The notes under the pieces were generated by a model. The model was given only the letters and a program-made list of their open reading frames with translations. It did no database searches and had not been told where the DNA came from. Of a DNA stretch of 64,000 nucleotides, positions 25,579-37,290 are shown piece by piece; positions within the stretch are counted from its first letter, which is position 1, and each line of letters opens with the position of its first letter. The translations under genes were made by a program, and so were the position numbers. The stretch comes from Hyperoodon ampullatus (Eukaryota > Chordata > Mammalia > Artiodactyla > Ziphiidae). The stretch is from contig OX457056.1 of assembly GCA_949752795.1 (NCBI GenBank), positions 98,106,942 to 98,170,941 of the forward strand, given 5' to 3'.

Positions 25579-25906
25579 GTCTACTCTTTACCCCACCGGT
25601 GAGGGAGAGATTCCCACCCTAAGATTATGGGGCTGGCAGAAAAAACAATACCTGGCACTGGTCAAATGAGACCAACAGCAGTTTATTAGTCATATTTACT
25701 CCCAGCCTGGAGGAAGAGGACACTGCTTCACACAGGGCCACAGAGGAGCTAGACTTGGAAACCAAGTGAACAAGCAGGGGCTGTGGGAAGCAGGCTTCGT
25801 AGTAACAAGAGAATAAGGGAATTCCTGGTTCCCTCGGGAGAATATAATTGAATTGTTTGAATAATTCCACAGGCTGGCAGAAAACTGAATACATATAGAG
25901 CTTGCC
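25579..25906 (-). mobile_element. Probable ERV-type LTR fragment, antisense
   Basis: A 330-base block with a less AT-rich composition than its surroundings, inserted in the old L1. It contains 'cagcagtttattagtcat', which in reverse gives a polyadenylation-like context, and 'gaattcctggttccctcgg'. It resembles artiodactyl ERV1 LTRs as I remember them. No internal viral genes are present. Confidence 0.5.
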
Positions 25907-26233
25907 TATTGTGTCCAAGTTTTTTATTTCCTTGTTAATCTTCCTAGATATTCTATCCATTTTTGAAAATGGGGTATTGTATCTCTAAATATTATTGAAT
26001 TATCTATTTCTCTCACTAATTGTGACCCTTTTTTCTTACTTCATATATTTTGGGGTTCTGTTATTAGATATATATAGTTCATATATTACATAGTTATTAT
26101 ATCTTTCTGAGGAATTAAAACATTTATCCATATAAAATGTCCTATTCTGTCTCCATATACAATTTTTTAAATCCAATTTTTTATATATTTTCAAAGCCAC
26201 TCCAATTATCTTTTGGTTAATGTTTGCATTGCA

Positions 26234-26738
26234 TGGTAAGCAGAATAATGCCCTCCCTCCCTCCAAGGTTGTAATCCCTTGAACTTGTAAATAATACCTC
26301 ACAAAGAAAAGGAGTCCTTGCAGACGTGGTTAAGGATCTTGAAATGGAGAGGTTATCCTGGATTATCTGGGTGAGCCATAAGTGCATTCACAAGTGTCCT
26401 TAAAAGAGAAAGGCAGAGAAGACTTTCTTATACACACAGAAGAGAAGGTAATATAAATAGGGAGCAGAAACACTTTTGAATATGCTTGTCTTGAAGATTG
26501 TAGTAATGCACCCACAAGCCAAGGAATATCAGCAGCCACCAGAAACTGGAAGAAAGGCAGTAACTAAATTTACCATTGGAGCATCTTGAGGGAGTGCAGC
26601 CCTGCAGACTCCTTGATTTCATCCACTAATAATGATTATAGACTTCTGGGCTCCAGAATTGTGAGAGTATGAATTCCTGTTCTTTTAAATCACCAAGTTT
26701 GTGGTGGTTTCTTATAGTAGATACAGGAAACTAATACA
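26234..26738 (+). mobile_element. MLT1-type MaLR solo LTR, near complete
   Basis: Starts 'tggtaagcagaataatgc' and ends 'aaactaatacat'. Between them are 'ccttgcagacgtggttaag', 'tggattatctgggtgagcc', 'cacaagccaaggaatatc' and 'ccagaattgtgagagtat'. It is about 505 bases, a plausible full LTR length. It interrupts the ancient L1, which continues on both sides. Confidence 0.8.
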
Positions 26739-27074
26739 TGTGCTATATAGTTTTCATTGTTTTACTTTAAGCTTATTTTTGTCTTTGAATCTAAATTGTT
26801 TCTGTTGTGAACATTATGATTTGGATTATAATTTTATCCATCTTTTCAATCACTGCCTTTGATTGGAATTTTTAATACATTTACATTTAATGTAATTATT
26901 AGTAAGGCAGGACTTACATCTCCCATATTGCTTTTTTAAAAAAAAAAAGTCATATAATTTTTTTCTCTGTATTCTTCAATTAATGACTTATTTTGTGTTA
27001 AGTAGATATTTTATAGTACACCCTTTTAATCTACTTCTTCCTGTATATTTTGGGGGTTATTTATTTTTGATTAC

Positions 27075-27444
27075 TGCTATAGAATGATTGTTTGCCTCTC
27101 CCTCCCCTCTCCAATTCATGTGTTGAAACCTAAAGTGATGGTATTTGGAGGTGGAGCTTTTGGAAAGTGCATGTGTCATGAAGGTGGAGCACTCATCAAC
27201 GAGATATAAAGAGCTCCTTATAAAAGAGGCCTCAGATACCCCTTACCCCTTAAACCATGTGAGGTTACAGCAAGAAGACAGCCATCTATGAACATGGAAA
27301 CAGGCTCTCACCAGACATTAAATCTGATGAAACCTTGATCTTGGACTTCACATCCTCAGAACTATAAGAAATAAATTTCTGTTGTTTGTGAGCCACACTA
27401 TCTTTATGGTATTTTTGTTATAGAAGCTGAAGCAGACTAAGACA
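27075..27444 (+). mobile_element. MST-type MaLR solo LTR
   Basis: Starts TGCTATAGAATG and ends ACTAAGACA. It shows 'ggtatttggaggtggagc', 'cttataaaagaggcctca', 'ccatgtgaggttacagca' and 'cttggacttcacatcctc'. The flanking pentamers ATTAC and GTTAC fit a 5-bp duplication with one change. It is about 370 bases, with no internal region. Confidence 0.85.
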
Positions 27445-27932
27445 GTTACTCTAAAGATTATGATTAGCACATAAACTTGAATCAATTTAGCTTGTAATAC
27501 TAACCTAATTTCAGTGATGTACCAAGCCTTTGTTCCAATATACCTTTGTTCTTTCCTTCTCTCTTCTATTACTATCATACAAATTATATCTTCTTACATT
27601 ATCAACATGATTTTATGATTATCGCTTTAAGTAGTTACATTTCAAACCAGATAGAACACCAGATTAACAAATAACAACATGTCTATTCTGTCCGTTATAT
27701 TTACCTATGTAATTACCTTTACTGGTATTCTGATCTTTATTTCTTCACTTGGATTCTAGTTACTGTGGATGCTGTAATCTTGTCAGCAGATTGCTATCGT
27801 TTTGGGCAATGCCTTAGAATAGAGCTTTCTTTTTCACTGAACTGATTGCTGAGTCAAAGCAAATAGCCACAACACCATGGGAATGGAGATTTTCCAGGTT
27901 GTTGCTAGTTTGGACAAAATATTCACTGTGAT

Positions 27933-28184
27933 CCAGAGATGGCTTTTTTTTTGTTTTGTTTTGTTTTGTTTTGTTTTGTTTGCGGTACGCAGGCCTCTCA
28001 GTGCTGTGGCCTCTCCCACTGCGGAGCACAGTCCCCGGACGTGCAGGCCCAGCAGCCACGGCCCACAGGCCCAGCCGCTCCACGGCATGCGGGATCCTCC
28101 CGGACCGGGACACAAACCCACGTCCCCCGCATTGGCAGGCGGACTCCCAACCATTGCGCCACCAGGGAAGCCCCCAGAGATGGC
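27933..28184 (-). mobile_element. CHR-2-type SINE, (TTTTG)n tail
   Basis: Antisense SINE with a tail drifted to (TTTTG)n at about 27,950-27,980 and its head at about 28,173. Perfect 11-base duplications CCAGAGATGGC occur at 27933-27943 and 28174-28184. It is inserted in the 5' part of the ancient L1. Overlapping open frames through the SINE are GC-rich shadows, not genes. Confidence 0.93.
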
Positions 28185-28500
28185 GTTCTTAATGGAGCTC
28201 TGAAAGAGATGAATACTCTCTCTGGCTGTGAGTCTACTGGTTTTCATGGCTACTGTGATAAAGAGCTAAAGAGGGAGGGTATGGAGAGTTGGTACACAAG
28301 TTGGAAGTCCATAGACACTGCTATCTTGTCAAGGTTCATTAGTTTCTCTTTGATGAACATCTATTAGTTTATTCCATGGAGTTGGTTAATTTCTAGAGTT
28401 CTGAAATTTTTGGTAGTATCTGTTTTGCTAGTATTTTTGTTGCTTTTTAGGGAGAGTAGTTCACCAAGAGCCTCATTTGGCCATTCTGGAAGCCAGCTTT

Positions 28501-28676
28501 GATGTATAGATGTTTACATTTTTTATTCAAGAAACTGCTAATGTTGTCTCTTTTTTTTGTAATTTTAAGAAACATTGATCTGTTAATTTACTAGAGATGG
28601 CAAAATGATACTATTTTAATTATCCCATTCCTTTATCAGTTATAAGCTGGGACACAGAGCTAGAGATAGAAATAGA
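28501..28676. other. Unique DNA
   Basis: No feature was recognised. Confidence 0.4.
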
Positions 28677-28739
28677 ATATACAGTTGACCCTTAACCCTT
28701 AACACTCAAACCCTTGCTGTTCAAGGGTCAACTGTATAT
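28677..28739. mobile_element. MER8/Tigger-like MITE remnant, perfect 17-bp arms
   Basis: Arms 28677-28693 and 28723-28739 are exact reverse complements. The element proper begins CAGTTGACC and ends GGTCAACTG, with TA on both sides, as expected for the Tc1/mariner superfamily. It is only about 53 bases, so it is an internally deleted remnant. Confidence 0.7.
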
Positions 28740-29157
28740 ACATATCTACTGTTATTTGCCAGTTTCTAAAATAACGAGCTGTTTTCTTAGCACTCACCAA
28801 ATATGATCAATGAGGGGTTTTATTTACTTTGTTTTGTTTGTTTCCTGTGTTTTTATTTTTTAGTACAGTACGGATTCTTGAATTAAACATATTTGTTATG
28901 TTTTAAACAAATATCCTTAAATGCTTACATTGTTTAATCATTAACAGTGGGGGAGGTGGCCATCAAGTTGGTTCCTGAGACATTTTGACATGAAGAAACC
29001 GTCTTTGTTAACTACTTTTTTTTTTTTTTTTTTGGTACTTGCCTTGGTATATGCTACTTCTCCAAGGGTCTCCTTGTTCATTTTTTAATGAAATTTATAT
29101 TTAGAGATTACAATTTGCATGTCAGGATTACTTATTGCTACTAAACTGGACATTGTT
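28740..29157. other. Unique AT-rich DNA, poly-T tract
   Basis: Contains a T-tract at about 29,017-29,033 and no recognised gene or repeat body. Confidence 0.45.
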
Positions 29158-29399
29158 TCCAAGCATTTTAACTTTTTTTTTTTTTTTTTTTTTTGTGATA
29201 CGCGGGCCTCTCACTGTTGTGGCCTCTCCCGCTGCAGAGCACAGGCTCCGGACGTGCAGGCTCAGTGGCCATGGCTCACAGGCCCAGCCGCTCCACGGCA
29301 TGTGGGATCTTCCCAGACCGGGGCACGAACCCTTGTCCCCTGCATTGGCAAGCGGACTCTCAACCACTGTGCCTCCAGGGAAGCCCTCCAAGCATTTTA
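29158..29399 (-). mobile_element. CHR-2-type SINE
   Basis: Antisense SINE. The T-rich tail begins at about 29,172 and the head is at about 29,386. Perfect 13-base duplications TCCAAGCATTTTA occur at 29158-29170 and 29387-29399. Confidence 0.94.
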
Positions 29400-29451
29400 G
29401 AGATAGGAAATAAAAATTTTGAAATGAATTTGTGTGTGTGTGTGTGTGTTG

Positions 29452-29937
29452 CCAAAGAAAAGTTGTAAAAGTTAAACAGGCAAAAAAGACTTTACTGAGA
29501 ACTATTGCAATAGGGGAAAGAGATTGAGTACAACTCCCTTGAAATAAAAGGCAACAGTGTTTATAATTGCTGGGGTGAGTTGGTGGAAAGGAGTGGAGGA
29601 CATTTCCAAGGTTGGTCAATGTCACTAGGACATCTGTGTTTGCTCATTGGCACTTATCAAAGTCATGCCCCTCCCCTCTCCAGAGACAGAGATGGGGGGT
29701 TCTTTCTTGATGATTACATTTCAAGTAGATGGCTCCCAGTTCCATGAGAAAGACGCCTCTGGGTTGTAAAACTGGCAAGAGGCTGGCAGATTTACATCTC
29801 GAAGGGGCAGACAAAGGATTTACAACAAAGTTTTCTAAGGTAAACACTCTAAGAAAAGGAAGGTCTGGGCATACAGTCAGGAAGAAACCTGTTTAAGTAC
29901 AGTCAAGCTGAGGGGGCATTAAGGACATGTTGAACAA
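29452..29937 (-). mobile_element. LTR-like interspersed repeat, family not assigned
   Basis: This block resembles an antisense LTR ('ggcaaaaaagactttactg', 'ctaagaaaaggaaggtctg', 'catacagtcaggaagaaac'). Its distal part shares a recognisable segment with 39,948-40,330 in the same orientation, so the two look like relatives. No coding region is present. Confidence 0.45.
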
Positions 29938-30655
29938 TATACATATACATGCAAGTATACACATACATGATAATATATGTGTGTGATATAATACAAAAGA
30001 CAATATATGTCATGAGTACATCCTAATATTTTCAGGGCAAATTCAGGACTATAGAGATTTTACATAGTCTCACTGATCTTATAACTGTTATTTACTTTTT
30101 CCTTCAATAAAAATCCTAGTTCACAATAATATCACTATAACTAACCATTTATTTTTCTCAAATGCACATACAGCTGTCTCAGAATAATAATTACGGAATT
30201 ATCACTAAATGAAATTAATTCTGAAGACATATTAAGTTATATTTGAAATTCTTTTTGTCCTTAATTCATATACAGTTAAATTATGGTATTTCAAAGTCAC
30301 TTGAAAAACTTTTTCTCTACATTGTACCAATTCAATATAAGGTTGATTTGTTGTAGTTTACATTTTATTTTTGAAATAACCTTCTTAATGCAAAGTCTTT
30401 TCTTGGTTCCAAAATCAAAACTATAAAAATAGTATATTCAGAAAAGTCTAGTTTCTATCTCTGCTCCTCTCCACATTATTCTCTCCCTTTTTATAGATAT
30501 CCACCCTCTCCTATGTTACAATTTATTGTTCCATTGTTTCTTTTTTAATCATATAAGTAAATATGCATTACTATGTGTGTTTACATATACATGTGTATGT
30601 ACATAATATATATGTATACACACACACACACATTTTATATTTGTAGTTCCTTCCC
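29938..30655. other. AT-rich DNA, TA/CA simple repeats, weak LINE-like text
   Basis: TA/CA/TG simple repeats lie at about 29,938-30,000 and 30,570-30,632. The 30,380-30,655 stretch, and its continuation after the MST LTR to about 31,140, loosely resembles an old LINE 3' end. I cannot assign it firmly. Confidence 0.35.
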
Positions 30656-31006
30656 TGCTACAGACTGAATATTTGTATCGTCTCAGAATTCACATGTTAA
30701 AACCTAATCCCTAATGTGATGATATTAGAAGGTAGACCTTTTGGGAGGTACTTAGTTCACTAGTGCGGAGCCTTCATGAATGCTTTCTTAAGAGACCCCA
30801 CAGAGATCCCTCTTCCTTCTGCCATATGAGATTACAGGGAGAAGACAGCTATCAGTGAGGAAGCAAGCTCTCCCCAGACACCAAATCTGCAGGCATCATG
30901 ATCTTAGATTTCCCAGTCTCCAGAACTGTGAGAAATAAATATTTGTTCTTTATAAGCCACCTGGCCTATAGTATTTTTATTATAGCAGACCTAATGAACT
31001 AAGACA
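30656..31006 (+). mobile_element. MST-type MaLR solo LTR
   Basis: Starts TGCTACAGACTGAA and ends GAACTAAGACA. It shows 'aatccctaatgtgatgat', 'gagaagacagctatcagtg' and 'ctccagaactgtgagaaat'. It is full length, without internal sequence. Confidence 0.85.
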
Positions 31007-32829
31007 TGTCCCTTTTTTACATTATGTTAGCTGGTTTTTTGTTAGTTGAATACTATATACATAGTACTTCACTATGTGAATATAATAAAGTATATTCAGT
31101 CAATCCTGCTGATGATGAATATTTGGGCATTTTTATGTGAGACTGCATTGCTCACGACCAGATGCACACCAGAGAGGGAAAATTCCCTCCCCATTTTATG
31201 TGTTATTCTCAAATTGGCTTGTTGAGATTTCCACTGAGTAGCTTATGGTGTTTGGGATTTCTCTGGACCTTTTAATAGTCACTTTCCTTTCCTCTGAAGT
31301 TTTTTTTTTTTAATAATTGTAAGACTTACAAAGTCAAATTTCCACTATATACATGTAATTTTTCTGTGACTATGATAATAACTTCATTGATATAACATTT
31401 AGTATTATATGTAATAAGCATGCTCCACATCATCATGGCTTTCTGGTAGGTTGGGGACAAAGTATTCTATCAATCTGATATAGCTTCCCTAAGTTTTAGA
31501 GACTTAGGAAAATAGCCCATGAATATCTTAAACCAGTAATATTCATTATCTCAAATTACAGCTCCAAGAAACTCAAAAGAGTATGTGAGTGACAAAGCAA
31601 GTCACTATCACAATTGAGAAGAGATGATGGACTAAGTCTCCTGTCTCCCAATCTATAACCCATACCCTAATTAAATGGAAAACATTCCCTGAAGGAAACA
31701 CAGAGTTCTTTGCTGTTACACCTCACTTATTAAAACACTGCTTTTTTTTTAAATGAAAAAGTCAGTTGCCTTTAGTAAAGACTGCCTTTGTGAATTTCAA
31801 AATACCCCTTCCATCACACTTTACTGTCTGACATAATATATTGAGAATAAAAATATATGAAGCTCACTTGCTCACTCATTAGTTTGCAGCAATACTTAAG
31901 GAAAAGTAATTACACTACTCCTTGGCAGGTTCTGAGTAAGATGGTTATGCAAATTTTCTCACCATTAGAAAACCATGGATTTTTATGAGACCCTTTCATT
32001 ATTCTGATGTTTTATCGTTTAACCTCTGATCCTAGATCATTGAATTGTAAGCCAGAAGGCAGCATTTTCAAATGTAAGAAAAATGATTGCACATAAAATA
32101 AAAATAAAGTTATATAACTATAACTTGGTAAAATTTGGGGTTATGTGTGTATCAACGAACCAATTATACTGAAAGACCATGTTCTGGGTGACATGGCACA
32201 ACTCCTAAAATATATTCCCATATCAGTAGCAATTGTAACTGTAGCTGTCTTGGTCCAATCAAGAGATAGAAATCACAAAGGAGGTTAAACAGTAAATGTT
32301 TAAAATAAGAATTAGCTATAATAAAAGAATAAGTATGATATAAGGCAACTTTATATGGTACCCTAAGACTAAAGGACAGTACTCAAGGAAGGATGAGCTT
32401 AGGGGTTCTGACCTTGTTGAGTAAGATGTAGTACATTTGGAGCTGAGAAGTGAGAAATATAATTTGATCACTAATACAGTAACTATGTCAATTGCTAGGT
32501 CACATAAATAACAAATGACAAGATGATCAAGCCATAACAGGATGGTAAAATCATTTAAAAAGGTTAATGACAATTATTGTGTCTTTGTGATCCTCTTCTT
32601 ATGTAATATGCAAATTGCTTAATACATTTTTCAAAGTTTTTCATATTCTAAATTATTTTCCACCATGGCCCAGCCATTTTCCCCAATACTAAATGTTATA
32701 TAGATAATTAAATAATGAATAATTAATGACTAATTAAATTAAATTCAGATGAGGTATTAACAGATATATACATGAAGACTCAGATATATGACATTGACTT
32801 AATTTAGTTTATCTGGGGTAAAAGAACAT
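31007..32829. other. Unique DNA
   Basis: No gene or firmly assigned repeat was seen. Small open frames have no recognised features. Confidence 0.5.
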
Positions 32830-33068
32830 ATTAGTTAAGAGTTAGGCTCTGGAATCATACTTTCTAAGTGAAATTCCTAAATTTCCACTAATAACATTGT
32901 GTTTTGGTCAAGTTAACTAAGTTCTTTTTTTCCTCAGTTTATTAACTTAAAATGAGGATGATAATAATAATATACATCTTACAGAGCGGGATGTAACCAA
33001 TTTAATTGACTATAAGTACACAGAACAAAGCCAGGAAAATAATAAATACTCAACAAACATATCTATGA
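32830..33068 (+). mobile_element. MIR SINE
   Basis: Diverged MIR in forward sense: 'agttaggctctggaatcat', 'ggtcaagttaactaagttc', 'cctcagtttattaactta' and 'atgaggatgataataata', followed by the tail-side 'ataataaatactcaacaaa'. Confidence 0.75.
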
Positions 33069-33504
33069 TCACAACAATCAGTATTTTAGATTGATCAGGG
33101 GGAAGTTTATGATCTTATAGTGTATTGATGAAAAGAGTGACTAGAATAGTCTTGTAACAGTAATATATAACCTTTAGATTTTTCTTAATATTAGATATCA
33201 AAATTTAGCTATCCTGACAAGATAAAGTATTCTAATTAATAATGTTGAATCACATTTTATTTTCTGGATGACACTGAGAAGCAAGTAAATCTCTAGAGAG
33301 AATCATGAGCAGAGAGCCAGTTCTGAGGACGAGAGGACATACTATACAGTAAAGCCCTGAGCTCTTGACATAGGGTGGGCCATTGTATCATATGTTCATC
33401 AACATCAGATGATACTTTAATAGTCAATTTGGTTATTAAGTTAAACAAAAGACACAGAGTACACAAAAACAAATTCAAATAATATTCAATATAATAATAT
33501 ATGC
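33069..33504. other. Unique DNA
   Basis: No feature was recognised. Confidence 0.45.
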
Positions 33505-33866
33505 CACAATGAGATATCACTTCACATCTCTTAGGATAGTTATTATAAAGATGAAATGAAATAAAATGAAATGAAATGAAAAAAGTGTTGGTGAGAATGT
33601 GGAGAAATTGGAAACTTCATGCATTGCTGGTAGGAATATAAAATGGTATAACTACTGCTGAAAAGTGTATGCTGTTTCCTCAAAAATTAAGCATAGAATC
33701 ATCATAAGGTCCAGCAATTCCATGTTTAGGTATATACAGAAAAGAGTTGAAAGTAGGAGCTTGAAAAGTATGTGTACACCAACATTCATAGTAGCATTAT
33801 TTACAATAGCCAAAAGGTGGAAACACCTCAAATGTCCATAGAAATATGGATGGATAAACAAAACAC
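33505..33866 (+). mobile_element. Old L1 ORF2 C-terminal fragment
   Basis: Forward-sense, diverged: 'gagatatcacttcacatct', 'gagaatgtggagaaattgg', 'gctggtaggaatataaaat' and 'acaatagccaaaaggtgga'. A local (GAAAT)n run sits at about 33,550-33,580. No 3' UTR is attached. Confidence 0.8.
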
Positions 33867-34675
33867 ATTGTGTTTGCTCTCATTCAATTGATCTACAATT
33901 TACCTTGATCCTACTTTTGTCATTGTTGCCTATTGCAAAAGGAATAGATTCTAATCCAAATGTAAATGTTTGACATCTATATTAAGAGTATGAAACAATC
34001 TATGAAACATAGAAAGAGAAAAGAGGAAAATAGAAGACATTAGTGACATCTTGATATTTCTATCTGGAAATTTTCCAAGCATACATAAGGAACAAGATTG
34101 TGAACAACCAAAACAGCTGTGTATTAGTCTTTTAAATGAACAGGGTTTATTAGAATTTCATTATTTCTCATTATGGCTAATATTGTATTCCCCAGCTGGA
34201 ACGTTCCCAAGAGGTTTGGAATTTACTAAAAATTACTCATGAGAAAATTGTCAGAAGATCCATAATTGAAATATAAAGCACTTTTCTGGGTAAGTACACT
34301 TTGTCTTCTTAGAGAGACTTGGTATGTCATGGTACTTTAAGTTGGTCACAGGAGAAATGGGAAAGTTTCTCTGTACAAGTTGATACTGTGCATAAGAGAA
34401 AAGAAGTTGCTAAAGATTTTATGATGAGTATTAAACATATCAAATGGACTAGCTCTTCTAAAAAATAAAATAATCCTCTGTGGACAGAAATGGACAGAAA
34501 AGAAAGAAGTGGTGGAGGCTAAAAAAGCAGACATACTAGATACCAAAACCTCAAACACATGATGGGATTTTGGATAAAGGGCGAATCACTCCATTCTTGT
34601 TAGAGAAATCAAGTCAAAATTGTCACGAAACACTTCACTAACTTTTCCTGCCCCCAACACCCATCATGTTTTTAT
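33867..34675. other. Unique DNA
   Basis: No gene or firmly assigned repeat was seen. Confidence 0.45.
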
Positions 34676-35127
34676 TTTCTTTTATTGAAGTAGAGTTGAC
34701 TTACAATATTATATTAATTTCAGGTGTACAACACAGTGATTTGATATTTTTATAGATTGTACTCCATATAAAGTTATTAAAAAATACTGGCTATATCCCC
34801 TGTGCTGTACATTACATCTTTGTAACTTAAATAAGTTTTATACCTAGTAGCTTATATCTCTTAATCACCTTCACCTATCTTTCCCCACCCCCTCTGGTAA
34901 CCACTAGTTTGTTCTCTGTATCTGTGAGTCAGTTTCTGTTTTTTTATATATTTTAAAAAATTTTTAGATTCCACATATAAGTGAAAAAATACACTTGTAT
35001 TTGTCTTTCTCTGTCTGATTTATTTCACTTAGCATAACATCCTCCAGGTCCACCCATGTTGTCACAAATGGCACAATTTCATTCTCTTTTATGACTGAGT
35101 AATATTCCATTGCATATATATATCAGT
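34676..35127 (-). mobile_element. L1 3' end, antisense, 5'-truncated
   Basis: Antisense 3' UTR and the last part of ORF2: 'attgaagtagagttgactt', 'ttcaggtgtacaacacagt', 'ggtaaccactagtttgttc' and 'gactgagtaatattccatt'. It stops at about 35,127. Confidence 0.85.
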
Positions 35128-36129
35128 CATATCTACAAAGACAATCTTTTAAAAAAAGAGGGAAAGTAATGGCTAAAAATATCAATATTATTTGAGAAAG
35201 TAGTATAGTACCTACATGCTTTTTGAAGTAGCAATAGAGAAGGAGACAGCCCTCAGAAATGAGAAATATAGATCTTTGGAATAGAGTTATTGAGCAATAA
35301 CTCTAATACTTGCACTGGAGACTCAAGTTAAGCTGATGAAGGTAAATCCACAGAATAGATAACCTCAGAAAAGGAAACATTGAACACCACACACACACGA
35401 TTTACAAAGAAAACTAATATTTAAAAAGTTAGTTAACAAAGGATAGTATATACTGAATCATATTTAAGTCACTATCATTCCCCACTGAGCAATACTGACT
35501 CTTGCAAATGCTCTAGCTAAGCCAAATCAAATCTGAAAATGGCAACTGCCTCCTGGCCTTACAGAATGGCAGAGGAAACATCTCTGACACACTGTTAAGA
35601 ATCAGAAGTATGATAATATATGTGCTCTTTCCAACTGGGTGCCCACTTCACAAATCATTTAACTACTCAAATCTACTGTCACCCCTATATGTTAACTGTT
35701 ATAAGATTTAGATCAGTGTTAATAGAAATACAATTCACACCTAAAATATGAGCCACTATGTAAGTTTCAGGTTTTTTCCAGCAACATTAAACAAATTAAA
35801 ATTGATTATATATTGTGTTAAATCTATCTGAAATGCTATCACTTCAACATGTGATCACTATGAAACTTATTAATGAAATATTACATATTTCTTTGTTAGT
35901 ATTAAGTCTTTGAAATTGAGTGTGTGTCTTAAACTTTAGCACATGTCAAATTGGACTAGCCACCTGCCCAGTGCTCATAAGCCACAGGTGTTTACTGGCC
36001 ATGGAAAGTGATGATTTAGATTTTATTTTTAATGCTGATATATTTGTGCCACTGTTTAGCCATAGGGAAAAAAGAGACATTTATGAAAAATGGTTTTCTA
36101 TTGCTCTTGAGATTAAATCCTCTATTGTT
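35128..36129. other. Unique DNA
   Basis: No gene was recognised. The stretch around 35,935-36,005 weakly resembles the hAT-like family seen at 36,623. Confidence 0.4.
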
Positions 36130-36622
36130 AATATGCTTGTCCAGACATTCATGATCTAACTCCCTTACATTTTCCTACTCACTCTCCATCTTTTTCCTTA
36201 TCTTTCAGCCACACCTATCTTATAGGTTTTAAACTTCCAATTTAACCTACACATCCTCAGGAAAGCTCTCTGAACCCAAGATAATATTAAGGCTCTCATT
36301 TTATATTTTAACACAACTTACAAGTTTTCTTTATAATATCCAGAAACACTAGTGATATTTTTTAATTTTACATGGTTATGCCACCCATAATCATTAAACC
36401 CTACAGTGACCTCCCATCATTTTCAGAATAAAATCCAAATGCCTCACCTTGTCTCCAAGATTTTATAATCTGTTATCTGTCTACCTCTCAAAACTCAATC
36501 TCTTTGCACTTGCTTCCTTCATTTCAGCTACCTTGATGTTCTTTCTTTTGTAGAAATATGATAGGCCTATTGCAGTAGCTTTGTGTTGCTGTTCTCCATG
36601 CCCTAAAAGTTCTTGCTCTAGA

Positions 36623-36733
36623 CCTGGTTACACAAGTCACATTTCAGATGCTCAGTTGCCACATGTGGCTACATCTAACAGGACAGTGTGGAAAGCATTT
36701 CTCTCATTCTTGGTTCAATTGGACAGCACTGCT
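36623..36733. mobile_element. hAT-like DNA transposon remnant
   Basis: Shows 'cagttgccacatgtggcta', 'acaggacagtgtggaaagc' and the terminal 'caattggacagcactg', typical of a short mammalian hAT-type element. The family name was not assigned. It lies directly next to a second hAT-like element. Confidence 0.65.
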
Positions 36734-36735
36734 CC

Positions 36736-36957
36736 AGACCAGGATGGCCAGACTTTCCCCATAAAGGCAGATGGTAATATTTTGCAGCATGTGAGCCATA
36801 TAGTCCTTGTCATAATTTTTCAGCTCTTCAATTGTAGCAGTAAAGCAGCTATATACAGTGTAAACAAATGGACAAAACTGTGTTTCAGCAAAACTTTGTT
36901 TATGGAAAAAGGAGACAGGTTGGATCTGGCCCACGGCCTATAGTTTGCACTTCTCTG
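36736..36957. mobile_element. hAT-Charlie-like DNA transposon remnant
   Basis: Same family as 7,246-7,460, in the opposite sense: 'ataaaggcagatggtaata', 'caaaactttgtttatgga' and 'ggatctggcccacggccta'. It is inserted in L2-derived sequence. Confidence 0.65.
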
Positions 36958-37290
36958 TTCTACACATTTCTGTGGCTAGCTCCTTAATGTTATACCCTTT
37001 AGAGTCAAAATTTACTTCACTACTGAAACCTTTACAGAGCACGCAGTCAAAATTATCCTTCCAACCTTCAACTTCCTCTCAGTTACTCTTTCCCATCTCA
37101 TTCTATTTAACCTTCGTCATAATACTTGTCATTACCTTAATTTACCTTAATCATTTAAAAATGGTATTATTTGCCTCCTTTGCTAGATAAAAGCTCTATC
37201 AAAGGGAGTATAGTCTGTCTTTTTCATCATTCTGTCCCTAGGACTTAGAATACAACTTGGCATGTTGTGGACAATCAATTTTTTGAAGAA

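Larger units (their letters stand above)
23691..28500 (-). mobile_element. Ancient antisense L1, split by several insertions
   Basis: L1 sequence resumes after each inserted element: 23,691-25,504, 25,907-26,233, 26,739-27,074, 27,445-27,943 and, less surely, 28,174-28,500 (5' UTR-like). Antisense ORF2 phrases include 'gtgaatatccagttgtca', 'gcattcctggggtatatcc' and 'tttgattggaatttttaat'. All frames are destroyed. The order of the fragments is collinear with one L1 copy, so the interruptions are later insertions rather than separate L1 pieces. Confidence 0.75.
36130..37290 (+). mobile_element. L2 LINE 3' portion(s), interrupted
   Basis: Ancient L2 text appears as 36,130-36,360 and again as 36,390-36,570, resuming at about 36,960-37,290. 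Phrases include 'ttcagaataaaatccaaat', 'ctcttt'-rich text, 'ctttacagagcacgcagtc' and the 3' end 'gtccctaggacttagaata'. Two hAT-like elements interrupt it. It is strongly decayed and non-coding. Confidence 0.6.
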
